A stretch of DNA of 64,000 nt, taken from the NCBI GenBank assembly GCA_050263095.1, contig JBLNEW010000027.1:1-64000 (forward strand). Reading direction: 5' to 3'. The DNA is from FEB-35 sp050263095. Its GTDB lineage: Bacteria; Desulfobacterota; Deferrimicrobia; Deferrimicrobiales; Deferrimicrobiaceae. Each line of letters opens with the position of its first letter. Positions within the stretch are counted from its first letter, which is position 1. Under the pieces are notes generated by a model. It was not told the origin of the DNA, made no database searches, and saw nothing but the letters and a program-made list of their open reading frames with translations. Shown here piece by piece: positions 1 to 9,071 of the stretch. Position numbers and translations under genes: made by a program.

Positions 1-46
1 TTAATGTGTTTTCATTGTCGTAAAGCATAAGGATTCTGCCCAATCC

Positions 47-223
47 GTGGTGATTGGTGACATTAGGGAATTATCAACGGCAATTTATTCTTATTTCCGT
101 GCTACCAAGAAATCGACTGATAGGAGTGTTCTCACCCATAGGCTCATGCTGGAGAAAACGGCAACGCTGATTGCTGGAGATATTACCATGGACAAGTTGG
201 GCGAGACGGAACGGCCGCATTAG
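47..223 (+). other. Short open frame without an ATG, possible gene remnant
   Basis: An open frame ends at the TAG at 221-223 and is open back to a stop at 2-4. It has no ATG; two adjacent GTG codons at 47 and 50 are the only plausible starts and no clear ribosome binding site precedes them. The 58-residue translation begins VVIGDIRELSTAIYSYF and has no domain I recognise. It could be the tail of a degraded gene. The rest of 1-280 shows nothing else I can support. Confidence 0.2.
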
Positions 224-280
224 CCCGCAAAATAAATCCTGCCGTGTGATAAGTCCTGCGATAAGTAATTCCCGAAACTG

Positions 281-316
281 AAAAGGGGATTCCGAATTTA
301 GCCGGAATCCCCTTTA
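281..316 (-). terminator. Rho-independent terminator after tRNA-Lys/tRNA-Glu
   Basis: Arms GGGGATTCCG and CGGAATCCCC close a short A/T-rich loop. Read leftward the hairpin is followed by TTTT, as expected for the end of the leftward tRNA transcript. The other side is also T-rich, so it may act in both directions. Confidence 0.7.
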
Positions 317-323
317 TTATTGC

Positions 324-402
324 TGGCGTCCCCAGCCGGATTTGAACCGGCGTCGCCGCCGTGAAAGGGCGGTGTCCTTGGCCGGACTAGACGATGGGGA
401 CG
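324..402 (-). tRNA. tRNA-Glu (anticodon TTC)
   Basis: Read leftward, the sequence folds as a complete cloverleaf. The acceptor stem is CGTCCCC/GGGGACG, the anticodon loop is CTTTCAC with TTC as anticodon, and the T loop is TTCAAAT. An encoded CCA occupies 324-326. It is the second gene of a two-tRNA unit after tRNA-Lys and is followed by a terminator. Confidence 0.95.
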
Positions 403-415
403 CGATGGAGTGCGC

Positions 416-491
416 TGGTGAGCCCAGCAGGGATCGAACCTGCGACCCTCTGATTAAAAGTCAGATGCTCTACCAACTGAGCTATGGGCTC
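416..491 (-). tRNA. tRNA-Lys (anticodon TTT)
   Basis: The leftward strand carries acceptor arms GAGCCCA/TGGGCTC, D loop AGTTGGTAGA, anticodon loop CTTTTAA (TTT) and T loop TTCGATC, with an encoded CCA at 416-418. It sits 13 bp upstream of tRNA-Glu, so the two are probably one transcript. It lies about 40 bp beyond the purA stop and may be read through from purA. Confidence 0.95.
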
Positions 492-531
492 CCCGGAAAC
501 AAAATATGCTAACGGCCGGGAGCCCGAAGTG

Positions 532-1827
532 TCAAGCCCGGAAGGGGTTCCTGCGTACTATCGTCTGGTTGCGCTCCGGCCCCACCGAAACCAGGGAAAC
601 TTCCACGCCGGAAAGCTCCTCGAGCAGGCGAACGTACTTCTGCGCCGATTTCGGGAGATCGCCGAACTCCTTCGCGTTGGAAATGTCCTCCTTCCAACCC
701 TCGACCTGCTCGTAAACGGGTTTCGCCTCCTCGAATTCGGCTAGCAGAAGGGGCACTTCGTCGCGCCTCGTACCGCCTATTTCGTAGGCGACGCACACCT
801 TGATCCGCTGCAGCCCCGACAGGACGTCCAGCTTCGTCAGCGCGATCCCGGAAAGCCCGTTCAGCCGCTTGGCGTAACGAACCACGGGAGCGTCGAACCA
901 GCCGCACCGGCGGGGACGCCCCGTCGTGGAGCCGTACTCGTTCCCCCGGTCCCGGATCCGCTGCCCCTCCTCGTCGAACAGCTCGGTCGGAAACGGCCCG
1001 CCGCCGACGCGCGTGGCGTATGCCTTCGAAACGCCGATGACGCCGCTGATTTTCGTCGGAGGAACCCCCGACCCGGTGCACGCCCCTCCCGCCGTCGTGT
1101 TGGAGGAGGTGACGTACGGATATGTGCCGTGGTCTATGTCCAGCAGGGTCCCCTGGGCTCCCTCGAACAGGACTTTCGCGCCGCGGTTGATCTCTTCGTT
1201 GAGGAAGCTGGAGGTGTCGATGAGGTAAGGCTTGAGCCGCTCCCCGTATCCCAGGTACTCGTCGAGAGTTGCCTGGAAGGGTATCTCATCCGCCCCGTAA
1301 TAATTCTTTAGAAGGAAATTTTTAATCCCGAGATTGGCCTCGAGCTTCTCCGCAAGCGTGTCCGAGTGGATCAGGTCGCATGCCCGGATGCCGGTCCTCG
1401 CGATCTTGTCCTCGTAGCAGGGGCCTATGCCGCGCGCGGTGGTCCCGATCTTGCGGCTCCCCAGCTTCTCCTCGCGCACCCTGTCCATCACGATGTGATA
1501 CGGCATGATTATGTTGGCCAGGAGCCCGACCTTTAGCTGCGCGTCGTCCTTCAGGTAGCCGCGCTCCTTGAGCCTTGCGACCTCGGACAGCAGGACCTTC
1601 GGGTCGATCACCACCCCATTGGCGATGACGCATTTCTTCCCGGGGTGGAGAATCCCCGAAGGGATCAGGTGGAAGATGAACTTTTCCCCCTTGACCACCA
1701 GCGTGTGCCCGGCGTTGTTCCCCCCCGTCGAACGCGCGATGGTATCGGCAAATTCCGAGTAGATATCGACGATCTTCCCCTTCCCCTCGTCGCCCCACTG
1801 TGCGCCGATTACGATGATGCTCTTCAA
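532..1827 (-). CDS. purA: Adenylosuccinate synthetase PurA
   Basis: PurA is a cytosolic enzyme that joins aspartate to IMP using GTP, the first committed step from IMP to AMP. The 431 residues are the normal family length. The N-terminal GTP loop GDEGKGK (about residues 12-18) contains the catalytic Asp13, and His41 follows in GGNNAGHT. The end, with VSVGPERNQTI, is typical of the family. The gene starts 16 bp after the serA stop and is last in a serC-serA-purA set. Confidence 0.97.
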   Translation of the reverse strand: MKSIIVIGAQWGDEGKGKIVDIYSEFADTIARSTGGNNAGHTLVVKGEKFIFHLIPSGILHPGKKCVIANGVVIDPKVLLSEVARLKERGYLKDDAQLKVGLLANIIMPYHIVMDRVREEKLGSRKIGTTARGIGPCYEDKIARTGIRACDLIHSDTLAEKLEANLGIKNFLLKNYYGADEIPFQATLDEYLGYGERLKPYLIDTSSFLNEEINRGAKVLFEGAQGTLLDIDHGTYPYVTSSNTTAGGACTGSGVPPTKISGVIGVSKAYATRVGGGPFPTELFDEEGQRIRDRGNEYGSTTGRPRRCGWFDAPVVRYAKRLNGLSGIALTKLDVLSGLQRIKVCVAYEIGGTRRDEVPLLLAEFEEAKPVYEQVEGWKEDISNAKEFGDLPKSAQKYVRLLEELSGVEVSLVSVGPERNQTIVRRNPFRA

Positions 1828-1842
1828 GAATTCGCCTCTTTC

Positions 1843-3417
1843 CTAGAACGTCAGGTATTTTGCCGCTGTGATGTTGGGAAGCTTGTTCAGCTGCTTGAGA
1901 ACCGGCTCGGGAACCGGGTTGTCCACGCTGATCAGCGAAACGGCGGTCTCGCCGACCTTCAAACGGCCAAGCTGAAGTCCGGCGATATTTATCCCCTTCT
2001 CTCCCAGGAACGTCCCGACCCTTCCCACGACGCCGGGGACGTCCTGGTTCTGCAGCATCAGGATCCCTCCCGAAAGGTCCGCCTCAATGGGGAACGAGTT
2101 GATTCTCACGACGCGCGGCGCCGTTCCGAATACGGTCCCTGCAACCGACGATTCGCCTTTCTCGGAAAGGACATGGACGCGGACCAGGCTGGTGTAATCC
2201 TCCGACCGGGCGACCTTGGCCTCCGTAACCTTGACGCCCCGCTCTTCGGCGACCATCCGTGCATTGACCAGGTTGACCTCCTCGGTCTGGTACTGGAGCA
2301 AACCTTTAAGTATCGAGATCGTCACCGGAGCGGTGGCCAGCTTCCCAACCTCCCCGACGTATTCCACCTTCATCTCTTTCAGAGGGGTATCGAGCATCTG
2401 GCCGTGGAAAGCGCCGAGCTTCTCGCCCAGCTCGAGGTAAGGCTTCAAGGTCGGCAGGAGCTCGGCCGAGACCGACGGGAAGTTGACCGAGTTGCGTATC
2501 GTCCCTTTTTTGAGGAAGTCGCAGATCTGCTCGGCGATCAAAACCGCCACCTTCTCCTGCGCTTCCGTGGTCGATGCGCCAAGGTGCGGCGTGAGGATCA
2601 CGTTGGGGTGCTTGAAGTACGGCGTCTCCGGCGGCGGAGGCTCGACGGGGAATACGTCGAGCGCCGCGCCCTTCACCTTGCCCGACTCCAGGGCCGCCTG
2701 AAGGTCGGCCTCGTTGATGAGAGCCCCACGGGCGCAGTTTATTATGAAAACCCCCTTCTTCATCTTTCCGATGGAGGAAGCGTTCACCATGTTCTTCGTC
2801 TCGGGGGTCAGAGGCGTATGGAAGGAGATGAAGTCCGACCGGCGGAACAGATCGTCGAGGGAGGCGTACTCCACTCCCAGGCGGGCCATGTCCTCCTTCG
2901 ATACGTACGGATCGTACCCCAGCACGACCATCTTCAGCCCCAGGCCCCGCTCCGCGACGACTTTTCCTATGTTTCCCATCCCGACCACGCCGAGCACCTT
3001 GTCGGTGAGCTCCGTCCCCATGAACTTGCTCTTCTCCCACTTCCCTTCCTTCATCGAGGCGGTTGCCTGGGGTAGTTGGCGCGCCAGGGCCATCATCAAC
3101 GCGATGGCGTGCTCGCCGGTCGTCACGGTATTGCCGCCGGGGGTGTTCATGACCACCACGCCCTTCTTGGTGGCGGCCACCTTGTCGATGTTGTCGGTTC
3201 CGCTGCCCGCCCTGCCGATCACCTTCGTGCGGGATACCTTTTCGAACGCCGCGGCGGTGGCCTTCGTGGCCCCGCGCACGACGACTCCGTCGTAGTTGTC
3301 GATGACCGAGGCAAGCTCCTCAGGGGTCATCTTGCCCTTCACGTCTACCTCGATCCCTTCCTTGACGAATACGTCTATGCCGACCTTCTGCAGGTTGTCG
3401 AGAGCCAGGACTTTCAT
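1843..3417 (-). CDS. serA: D-3-phosphoglycerate dehydrogenase SerA
   Basis: SerA oxidises 3-phosphoglycerate to 3-phosphohydroxypyruvate with NAD+, opening serine synthesis. The 524-residue protein is the long form: a catalytic and NAD-binding half with GMGNIG at about 146-151 and the catalytic His in TPHLGAS, an intervening domain, and a C-terminal ACT domain (about 450-524) that in this family senses serine. It follows serC by 28 bp, and an AAAGGAGA site precedes the ATG. Placing serC and serA together fits a dedicated serine operon. Confidence 0.96.
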   Translation of the reverse strand: MKVLALDNLQKVGIDVFVKEGIEVDVKGKMTPEELASVIDNYDGVVVRGATKATAAAFEKVSRTKVIGRAGSGTDNIDKVAATKKGVVVMNTPGGNTVTTGEHAIALMMALARQLPQATASMKEGKWEKSKFMGTELTDKVLGVVGMGNIGKVVAERGLGLKMVVLGYDPYVSKEDMARLGVEYASLDDLFRRSDFISFHTPLTPETKNMVNASSIGKMKKGVFIINCARGALINEADLQAALESGKVKGAALDVFPVEPPPPETPYFKHPNVILTPHLGASTTEAQEKVAVLIAEQICDFLKKGTIRNSVNFPSVSAELLPTLKPYLELGEKLGAFHGQMLDTPLKEMKVEYVGEVGKLATAPVTISILKGLLQYQTEEVNLVNARMVAEERGVKVTEAKVARSEDYTSLVRVHVLSEKGESSVAGTVFGTAPRVVRINSFPIEADLSGGILMLQNQDVPGVVGRVGTFLGEKGINIAGLQLGRLKVGETAVSLISVDNPVPEPVLKQLNKLPNITAAKYLTF

Positions 3418-3445
3418 GGCGGCACAATCTCCTTTCGAAGGGCTG

Positions 3446-4576
3446 TTATCCCTGCTTGACCCGCGCGAACTCCTCCATGAACCCTGCGAGCGTGTCCACC
3501 CACTCGTAGGGTGCGGCGTTGTACATGGAAACGCGTATGCCGCCCACGGAGCGGTGCCCCTTGAGTCCGACCATCCCGCGTTTCCTGGCCTCCGCGATGA
3601 ACTCCGCCTCCAGTTCCTCCGCGGGAAGCCTGAAGACCACGTTCATCACCGAGCGGCTCTCCTTCTCGACCGGCGACCGGAAGAACCCCGCGTTGGCGTC
3701 TATGACGCCGTAGATCCGCGCCGCCTTCTTCCGGTTGATTTCTTCGACCTTCGCCAGGCCGCCCTGCCCCTTGAGCCAGGAAAGGACGTTGCGGACCATG
3801 TAGACGCCGAACGTAGGGGGCGTGTTGTAGAGGGACTTGTTGTCCGCGTGGGTGCGGAACTGGAATATCTTCGGGATGTCCTTCCTGCCCTTCTCCAGAA
3901 GATCCTTCGATACCACCACGACCACAACGCCCGAGGGGCCTATGTTTTTCTGCGCGCCTGCGTATACCAGGCCGAACCTGGTTATGTCGAAGGACCGCCA
4001 GAGAAAATCGCTGGACATGTCGGCGACCAGCGGCACGCTTCCCGTGCCTGGGAAGGCGCGCGATTTGTCGACGTTGAATTCCACGCCGTGAATGGTCTCG
4101 TTCGAGGTGATGTGCAGGTATGCGGCTCCGGGATCGACCTTGACCTCGGCGGGAGCAGGCACGCGGGTGTATTTCTTCTCCTTGCCTTCGCCAGTGCCTA
4201 TATTCTGGACCGCCACGTCGGCGCCGAACATCGCAGACACGATTTTCGCCTCGCCGAGCGCCTTCTCTCCCCAGGCGCCCGTGATGAGGTACTGGGCGGT
4301 TTTCCCCTTATCGAGGAGGTTCATCGGAATCTCCGCGAAAAGCGACGTGGCGCCGCCCTGGAGCAGCAGGACCTCGTAGCTCGCGGGGACGCCGAGTAGC
4401 TCCCTTACAAGGGCGATGGCCTCGTCGTGTACCGCCTCGTACTCCTTTCCGCGGTGGCTGTGCTCCATGACCGACATGCCGCTGCCTGCGAAGTCGAGCA
4501 GCTCGTCGCGGGCTCGTTCAAGCGCTGGGAGAGGAAGGGCGGCGGGTCCGGCATTGAAGTTGATCTTTCGGCTCAT
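3446..4576 (-). CDS. serC: Phosphoserine aminotransferase SerC
   Basis: SerC is a PLP enzyme that transaminates 3-phosphohydroxypyruvate to phosphoserine with glutamate as donor. From the ATG at 4576 it has 376 residues and begins MSRKINFNAGPAALP, the classic SerC start; the PLP lysine lies in GAQKNIG. An ATG 19 codons upstream at 4633 is in frame. I prefer 4576 because a strong GGAGGT lies just upstream and the extra residues do not look like SerC. It is the first gene of serC-serA-purA. Confidence 0.95.
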   Translation of the reverse strand: MSRKINFNAGPAALPLPALERARDELLDFAGSGMSVMEHSHRGKEYEAVHDEAIALVRELLGVPASYEVLLLQGGATSLFAEIPMNLLDKGKTAQYLITGAWGEKALGEAKIVSAMFGADVAVQNIGTGEGKEKKYTRVPAPAEVKVDPGAAYLHITSNETIHGVEFNVDKSRAFPGTGSVPLVADMSSDFLWRSFDITRFGLVYAGAQKNIGPSGVVVVVVSKDLLEKGRKDIPKIFQFRTHADNKSLYNTPPTFGVYMVRNVLSWLKGQGGLAKVEEINRKKAARIYGVIDANAGFFRSPVEKESRSVMNVVFRLPAEELEAEFIAEARKRGMVGLKGHRSVGGIRVSMYNAAPYEWVDTLAGFMEEFARVKQG

Positions 4577-4617
4577 CGGCTGCACCTCCGCGGATGTTGG
4601 GGGATAAGGCAAAGCAT

Positions 4618-4646
4618 TGTCTATCAAAGGCACCGGGAAAAGTCAA
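4618..4646 (-). promoter_or_regulatory. Sigma-70-like promoter for serC-serA-purA
   Basis: Read leftward there is TTGACT, a 17-bp spacer and TAGACA, about 40 bp upstream of the serC ATG. The spacing is ideal and the position fits a promoter lying just after the terminator of the preceding gene. Confidence 0.55.
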
Positions 4647-4664
4647 TGCGGGGAAATACCTGAA

Positions 4665-4705
4665 AAAATAAAAAAATGGGCAGGGGGATTGTGTCCCCCT
4701 GCCCG
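4665..4705 (-). terminator. Terminator of the Lys/Ala/Pro-rich protein gene
   Basis: A 12-bp GC hairpin (GGGCAGGGGGAC paired with GTCCCCCTGCCC, 4678-4704) is followed leftward by an ATTTTTTTATTTTTT tract. This is a textbook intrinsic terminator separating the 4755-5210 gene from serC. Confidence 0.85.
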
Positions 4706-4754
4706 GGGCGCCCCTGCCCTTGTGGGGCGGGACGGTCCTGGCTTTGCGCGATCG

Positions 4755-5210
4755 CTATTTCTTGGGCGCCGGAGCCGCTTCCTTCTTCGCCGGAGCCGCC
4801 GGGGCCGGAGCCGCTTCCTTCTTAACGGGCGCCGCTTTCTTCGCCGCAACGACCTTGGATGCAACACCTTCGGAATAGGTCGCCGTGATCTTGTCGCCGA
4901 CCTTGATATCGCTGATATTCACCTTTTCACCGGCCTTGAGCTGCAATGTCTCTTTCTTGCCCTTCACCGAGAATGTGCCCTTCGCCGCGTCAAGGGCTTC
5001 GACCGTGCCCGTGACCACCTTCGTCTTGGCTTTCTTGACCACTTCCTTTTTTACAGGAGCCGGCGCCGCTTCCTTCTTCGCCGGTTCAGCCTTGGCCGGA
5101 GCCGCCGGGGCAGGGGCGGCCTTTTTCTCCTCTGCTGCAATCGCCATGGCGGCGAGCGACAGGGCGAACGCCACCGCTACGAACGACGAAATAAACTTCT
5201 TCATCCTCAT
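4755..5210 (-). CDS. Secreted Lys/Ala/Pro-rich low-complexity protein
   Basis: The 151-residue protein has a signal peptide (hydrophobic residues 5-25, ending AMAIA). Two low-complexity segments rich in KKEAAPAP words flank a small folded core. The core (about 65-120, from VVTGTVEALDAAKG to YSEGVASKV) resembles small beta-barrel domains found in periplasmic proteins. The basic, proline-rich arms could bind cell wall or nucleic acid, but I do not assign a function. Ribosome binding site GGGAGGAATG precedes the start. It is monocistronic, with its own terminator. Confidence 0.75.
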   Translation of the reverse strand: MRMKKFISSFVAVAFALSLAAMAIAAEEKKAAPAPAAPAKAEPAKKEAAPAPVKKEVVKKAKTKVVTGTVEALDAAKGTFSVKGKKETLQLKAGEKVNISDIKVGDKITATYSEGVASKVVAAKKAAPVKKEAAPAPAAPAKKEAAPAPKK

Positions 5211-5293
5211 TCCTCCCTCGACGGAGAATAAAATTATTCAAGGACAGGATATCCAAGAACAATGCCACTTATGACTTGGCTATATCGCCAATT

Positions 5294-5299
5294 ATTATA
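5294..5299 (-). promoter_or_regulatory. Possible -10 element of the 4755-5210 gene
   Basis: A perfect TATAAT read leftward lies about 85 bp upstream of the start. No good -35 hexamer sits at 16-18 bp, so this is only a candidate. Confidence 0.3.
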
Positions 5300-5379
5300 G
5301 CAAGTTAGCTTTTACAACCACCGGATGGATTTCGATGCGTTGCTCAAATGGGCAGCGGTTTCCCCAAATGGGTAGGCAA

Positions 5380-6753
5380 TCAGGAAGGGATGATTCCGAA
5401 TTTCTTCAGGCGGTAAATGTAGGTCTTGTAACTCATCCGGAGCAATTCCGCTCCGCGTGTGTTGACTCCCCCCGAAATCTCGACGGCTTGCCTTAGGAGG
5501 CTTTCCTCCAGTTTCTCGAAGTCGATGCCTTTGGGAGAAAGCTCGAACAGATTGCCCAGCGAAGGGCCCGTCGGGGAGGGATCTTTTTCCCCCCTGACCT
5601 CGGGAGGCAGTTCCGCCGGAGTTATTTTCCCTTCTTCGGCCAGCACGACCGCGCGCTCGACCATCGACGAAAGCTCCCGGACGTTTCCGGGCCAGGAGTA
5701 GCACATCATGAGGCGCATCGCCTCCTTCGTTATCTCGCGAACGGGGGGAACTCCCTTATCACCGTGCTTGTTGAGGAAGTAATCCGCGAGCGCCGGGATA
5801 TCGGAGATCCTGTCCCTTAGCGGAGGAAGGGTCAGCTTCAGGATGTTAAGCCGGTAGAACAGGTCCGCGCCGAATCTTCCCGCCTTCACCGCCTCCTCCA
5901 GGTCGCGGTTCGTCGCGGCGATGATGCGGACGTCGACGGTGATGTTCTCCTTCCCGCCCACGCGGCGGATTTCCCGGTCCTGAAGGACCCGAAGGAGCTT
6001 TGCCTGCACCTCCCGCTTTACCTCCGTTATTTCATCCAGGAAGAGCGTTCCGCCTTCGGCGGCCTCGAACAGGCCGATCTCCCGCCGGTGCGCGCCGGTG
6101 AACGATCCCCTTTCGTGACCGAACAGCTCGCTTTCGATCAGGCTTTCCGGCAGCGAAGCGCAGTTGACGGCGAGAAACGGAGCGTGGCAGCGGTCGCTCA
6201 TGGAATGTATGTTGCGGGCAAGGACCTCCTTCCCGGTTCCGCTCTCGCCACGAAGCAGCACCGTGGCCTCGCTCCTGGCGATTCGCGGCAGGATCCGCTT
6301 GATCTCCCGGATCTCCGTGTTTTCCCCGATAATCTGGGGCGCCCCCGGAAAAAGCTTTTCGGAAAGAACCCTGTGGGATTCGCGCAGGCGGAGAGTCTCG
6401 ATCGCCCTCTCGATGATGATTAGAAGCCTGGCCTTGTCCACCGGCTTCTCGAAGTAGTAGTAAGCTCCCTTCTTTATCGCATCCACGGCCGTCTGGATCG
6501 TGCCGTAGGCGCTTGTGAGAAGGATCGGAACGCCCGGATTCCTCGCATGGACAGCGTCGATCAGCTCGACGCCCGTCATCCCCGGCATCACCAGGTCGGT
6601 CAGAACGAGGTCCACGGGCTCGCGTTCAAGCGCGCGGAGGGCTTCCGTCCCGCTCCCGGCAAGGACCGGAGAATAACCCTCGCTCTTAAGGATGGAGCCC
6701 AGTATTTCCCGCTGGTTCCGCTCGTCGTCTACAATGAGGATCGTTCCCTTCAC
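5380..6753 (-). CDS. Sigma-54-dependent response regulator, NtrC family
   Basis: The 457-residue protein has three domains. The receiver carries the phospho-acceptor Asp53 in VLTDLVMPG. The AAA+ domain has Walker A GESGTGKE, the sigma-54 contact loop GSFTGA and the FLDE Walker B. The C-terminal Fis-type helix-turn-helix lies at about 415-457. When phosphorylated, such proteins remodel sigma-54 polymerase at distant promoters. It starts 4 bp after the stop of the kinase gene, so the two are a cognate pair. The target is unknown; no convincing -24/-12 promoter is visible nearby. Confidence 0.93.
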   Translation of the reverse strand: MKGTILIVDDERNQREILGSILKSEGYSPVLAGSGTEALRALEREPVDLVLTDLVMPGMTGVELIDAVHARNPGVPILLTSAYGTIQTAVDAIKKGAYYYFEKPVDKARLLIIIERAIETLRLRESHRVLSEKLFPGAPQIIGENTEIREIKRILPRIARSEATVLLRGESGTGKEVLARNIHSMSDRCHAPFLAVNCASLPESLIESELFGHERGSFTGAHRREIGLFEAAEGGTLFLDEITEVKREVQAKLLRVLQDREIRRVGGKENITVDVRIIAATNRDLEEAVKAGRFGADLFYRLNILKLTLPPLRDRISDIPALADYFLNKHGDKGVPPVREITKEAMRLMMCYSWPGNVRELSSMVERAVVLAEEGKITPAELPPEVRGEKDPSPTGPSLGNLFELSPKGIDFEKLEESLLRQAVEISGGVNTRGAELLRMSYKTYIYRLKKFGIIPS

Positions 6754-6757
6754 GCAC

Positions 6758-8203
6758 TCACCCCGCAGGGTTCCCCGGCAGCACGACGCGGATCCGGGTC
6801 CCTTTCCCCGGGTGCGAATCTACCACGATTTCCCCCCCGTGCGCTTCCATGATCTTTCGCGTCAGAACGAGCCCGAGCCCCAAACCGGACGGCTTCGTGG
6901 TGAAATACGGCTCGAAGATCCGGCTGCGGTTCTCCTCCGATATGCCCACTCCGGTGTCGCCGACCACGAGCTCGTACCCGCCGCCTTCGATCGGGCCGGC
7001 GGAAATGTACAGCTCCCCCCCATCGGGCATCGCGTCGATCGCATTTCCCACGATGTTCACCACTGCGCGCCGGATCATGTCGGGGTCGGCCTGGACGGGC
7101 GGGGATGCCCGGAATTCGCGCCGGCAGTCGATCCCCTGCGTCCGAAGCCGTCCGTCGGCCATCCGGAGAACGCTCTCGACGATTTCGGGGATCTGCACAG
7201 TGGCGAGCGACGGGGCCTGCGGCCGACCGTAGGTTATGAAATTGATGACCAGCTCGTTCAGCCTCTGGATTTCCTCCTTTATCCGCCCGATGATCTGCGC
7301 CTTCTCCTTCGCCGTCTCCGGAGTCCCGCCTCCCGCGGAAAGCGCGTCGAGGTGGTCTATCGCCAGAGCTATGAAGTTCAGCGGGTTGCGGATTTCGTGG
7401 GCGACTCCGGAGGAAAGGCGCCCGAGCTGCGTAAGGTACTGGGTCTCGCGGACCTTCTCCTCCAGCTCCCGGTTCTGGCGCAGCTTGGCTATCATTTCGT
7501 TGAACGACTTCGTCAGGCGCCCCACCTCGTCCTTGCCGTGCACGGGCAGCTCCTGCGACAGGTCGCCCGCAGCCACCTTTTCGGCCGCGTGCGCCAGGTC
7601 CTCCACCGGCCGGACGTAGTGGGAGGAAATGCTGACCGCCAGGACGAGCCCCAGCGAGAAGATCAGCAGGGTGCTGAAGAACCTCAGGTACAGGTTTTTC
7701 CGGATGGTGTCGGTGAAGTCGTCGATGCGCATGCGGACGTGTATGTACCCCATGGTGTCGCCCCCGAGCGTAACGGGGATAACAAGGTCCTTCGTCCGTC
7801 CCCCGAGCGACTCCTCGCCGAATGTGGCATTTATGACGAGCTTTTCCTTGGGGAGCTTGATCCTGGACATCTTGCCGATCGCCTTCGGGTCGGTGCTGTC
7901 GATAATCCCCATGTCCTCCCCGACGATCGAGACCTCCCTGATCCCCGTTTTCTTGAGGGACTCTATGTATCCGCGGAGCCGGTCCTCCTCGGAGGCCGCG
8001 GGGGCCGTGAGCTGGTCTATGCTCACGCGGATCGCGTTGGAGAGCTCGAGGAAGCTTTCCTCCAGGTCGTGCTTCAGGCTTTCGCGCCCGAAGTAATACG
8101 GGATGAAGACCGATCCCATGGAACAGGCCAGCAGTATGAGCATGACCATGGTGAGCTTGAACTGAAGACCACGGTCGGCGGTCGACAGGCGAGGGAACCG
8201 CAT
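6758..8203 (-). CDS. Membrane sensor histidine kinase
   Basis: The order is TM1 (about 14-37), a roughly 130-residue periplasmic sensor region, TM2 (about 175-194), a HAMP linker, a HisKA domain with phospho-His in SGVAHEIRNPLN (about residue 269) and a HATPase domain with DTGVGI and GLGLGL glycine boxes. I chose the ATG at 8203 because GGAGG lies 6 bp upstream; a TTG at 8215 would add four residues. It is upstream of and nearly abuts the NtrC-type regulator. The signal sensed cannot be read from sequence. Confidence 0.92.
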   Translation of the reverse strand: MRFPRLSTADRGLQFKLTMVMLILLACSMGSVFIPYYFGRESLKHDLEESFLELSNAIRVSIDQLTAPAASEEDRLRGYIESLKKTGIREVSIVGEDMGIIDSTDPKAIGKMSRIKLPKEKLVINATFGEESLGGRTKDLVIPVTLGGDTMGYIHVRMRIDDFTDTIRKNLYLRFFSTLLIFSLGLVLAVSISSHYVRPVEDLAHAAEKVAAGDLSQELPVHGKDEVGRLTKSFNEMIAKLRQNRELEEKVRETQYLTQLGRLSSGVAHEIRNPLNFIALAIDHLDALSAGGGTPETAKEKAQIIGRIKEEIQRLNELVINFITYGRPQAPSLATVQIPEIVESVLRMADGRLRTQGIDCRREFRASPPVQADPDMIRRAVVNIVGNAIDAMPDGGELYISAGPIEGGGYELVVGDTGVGISEENRSRIFEPYFTTKPSGLGLGLVLTRKIMEAHGGEIVVDSHPGKGTRIRVVLPGNPAG

Positions 8204-8345
8204 GACTGCCTCCAATAAAGCCGTTTAAGTATCGTTTCATTGTAAGTGCGCGGAGCACGCGCCCACAACGTGATAATGGGGAATCCCGCCTTTCCTTCGA
8301 TATCGCCGTCCCGTAATATATGGAAATCATGCGGAGGAGCGGTGT

Positions 8346-9071
8346 TTGGCCGTCAAAAGGTCCGTCATTCTGAAAATCGCGATCTTCCTCGTTTTCGCCG
8401 GTCTGGCGGCCTACGTGCTATTCATGACTCCCCTGGGGGGCCTTTTCCTTTCCCCCGAGGGAAGGAAAGAGCTGGCGGTCCGATTGGACCGCATCGTCAG
8501 CGCCGCCGGGATGTTCGGGCCCGCCGTTTTCGTCCTGCTGTACGCATTCGGAGTGCTGGCGCTGCCTGCGACGCCGTTCACGGCGGCAGGAGCCCTGATA
8601 TTCGGGAAATATATCGGGACGGCGTGCAACATACTCGGCTGCATGGCGGGGGCGTCGGCCTCATTCCTGCTGGGCCGCTACTTCCTGCGCGATTTCGCCG
8701 AACATCTGCTCAAAGGAAAACTTGCGTCTTTGGACCGTAAAGCCGGGGAGCACGGCTTCACGGTCATCTTCTACATGCGCATCTTCTGGTTTCCCTTCAT
8801 AGTCCTCAATTACGCCGCCGGGGCGACTCGCATACGGTTCCCGGACTATTTCTGGGGGACGTTCCTCGGAATCCTGCCTGGCGTGGCGATCGTCTCCTTC
8901 TTTTTCGGGAACCTGAGGGAGATCGCCGCTTCGTTCCGCGGGCCGGCCGACCTTCTCCAGACCGACATCCTCGTTCCCGCGGCCCTGCTCGTCCTTTCGT
9001 TCTTCCTGCCCGCCGCCGTCAAGCGCATCCGGAAATCGCGGGGCGAGGCGGAAATCCCGGGCGACGGCTGA
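8346..9071 (+). CDS. TVP38/TMEM64-family (VTT domain) membrane protein
   Basis: The 241-residue polytopic protein has an N-terminal anchor and the VTT core with LPATPFTAAGA and a GRYFLRD segment, typical of TVP38/DedA-like proteins. Relatives are linked to lipid scrambling or membrane homeostasis, but the role here is unproven. The start is a TTG at 8346 preceded by GGAGGAG. It is transcribed divergently from the kinase, and its stop overlaps the next start (ATGA), so translation is probably coupled to the glycosyltransferase. Confidence 0.85.
   Translation: MAVKRSVILKIAIFLVFAGLAAYVLFMTPLGGLFLSPEGRKELAVRLDRIVSAAGMFGPAVFVLLYAFGVLALPATPFTAAGALIFGKYIGTACNILGCMAGASASFLLGRYFLRDFAEHLLKGKLASLDRKAGEHGFTVIFYMRIFWFPFIVLNYAAGATRIRFPDYFWGTFLGILPGVAIVSFFFGNLREIAASFRGPADLLQTDILVPAALLVLSFFLPAAVKRIRKSRGEAEIPGDG

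Noticed and set aside
47..223. A TnpB/IS605-like remnant, from the VVIGDIR start
   Set aside because: The rest of the frame shows no zinc-finger cysteines or other transposase motifs.
492..531. A hairpin between purA and tRNA-Lys as a terminator
   Set aside because: The arms include the tRNA acceptor and there is no T run.
1645..3075. A 476-codon + strand frame opposite purA and serA
   Set aside because: It spans the junction of two well-supported genes and is antisense.
4735..4760. A GCAAAGCC-like stretch suggesting a second GEMM riboswitch
   Set aside because: The flanks are a gene end and a terminator; the AAACC and tetraloop elements are missing.
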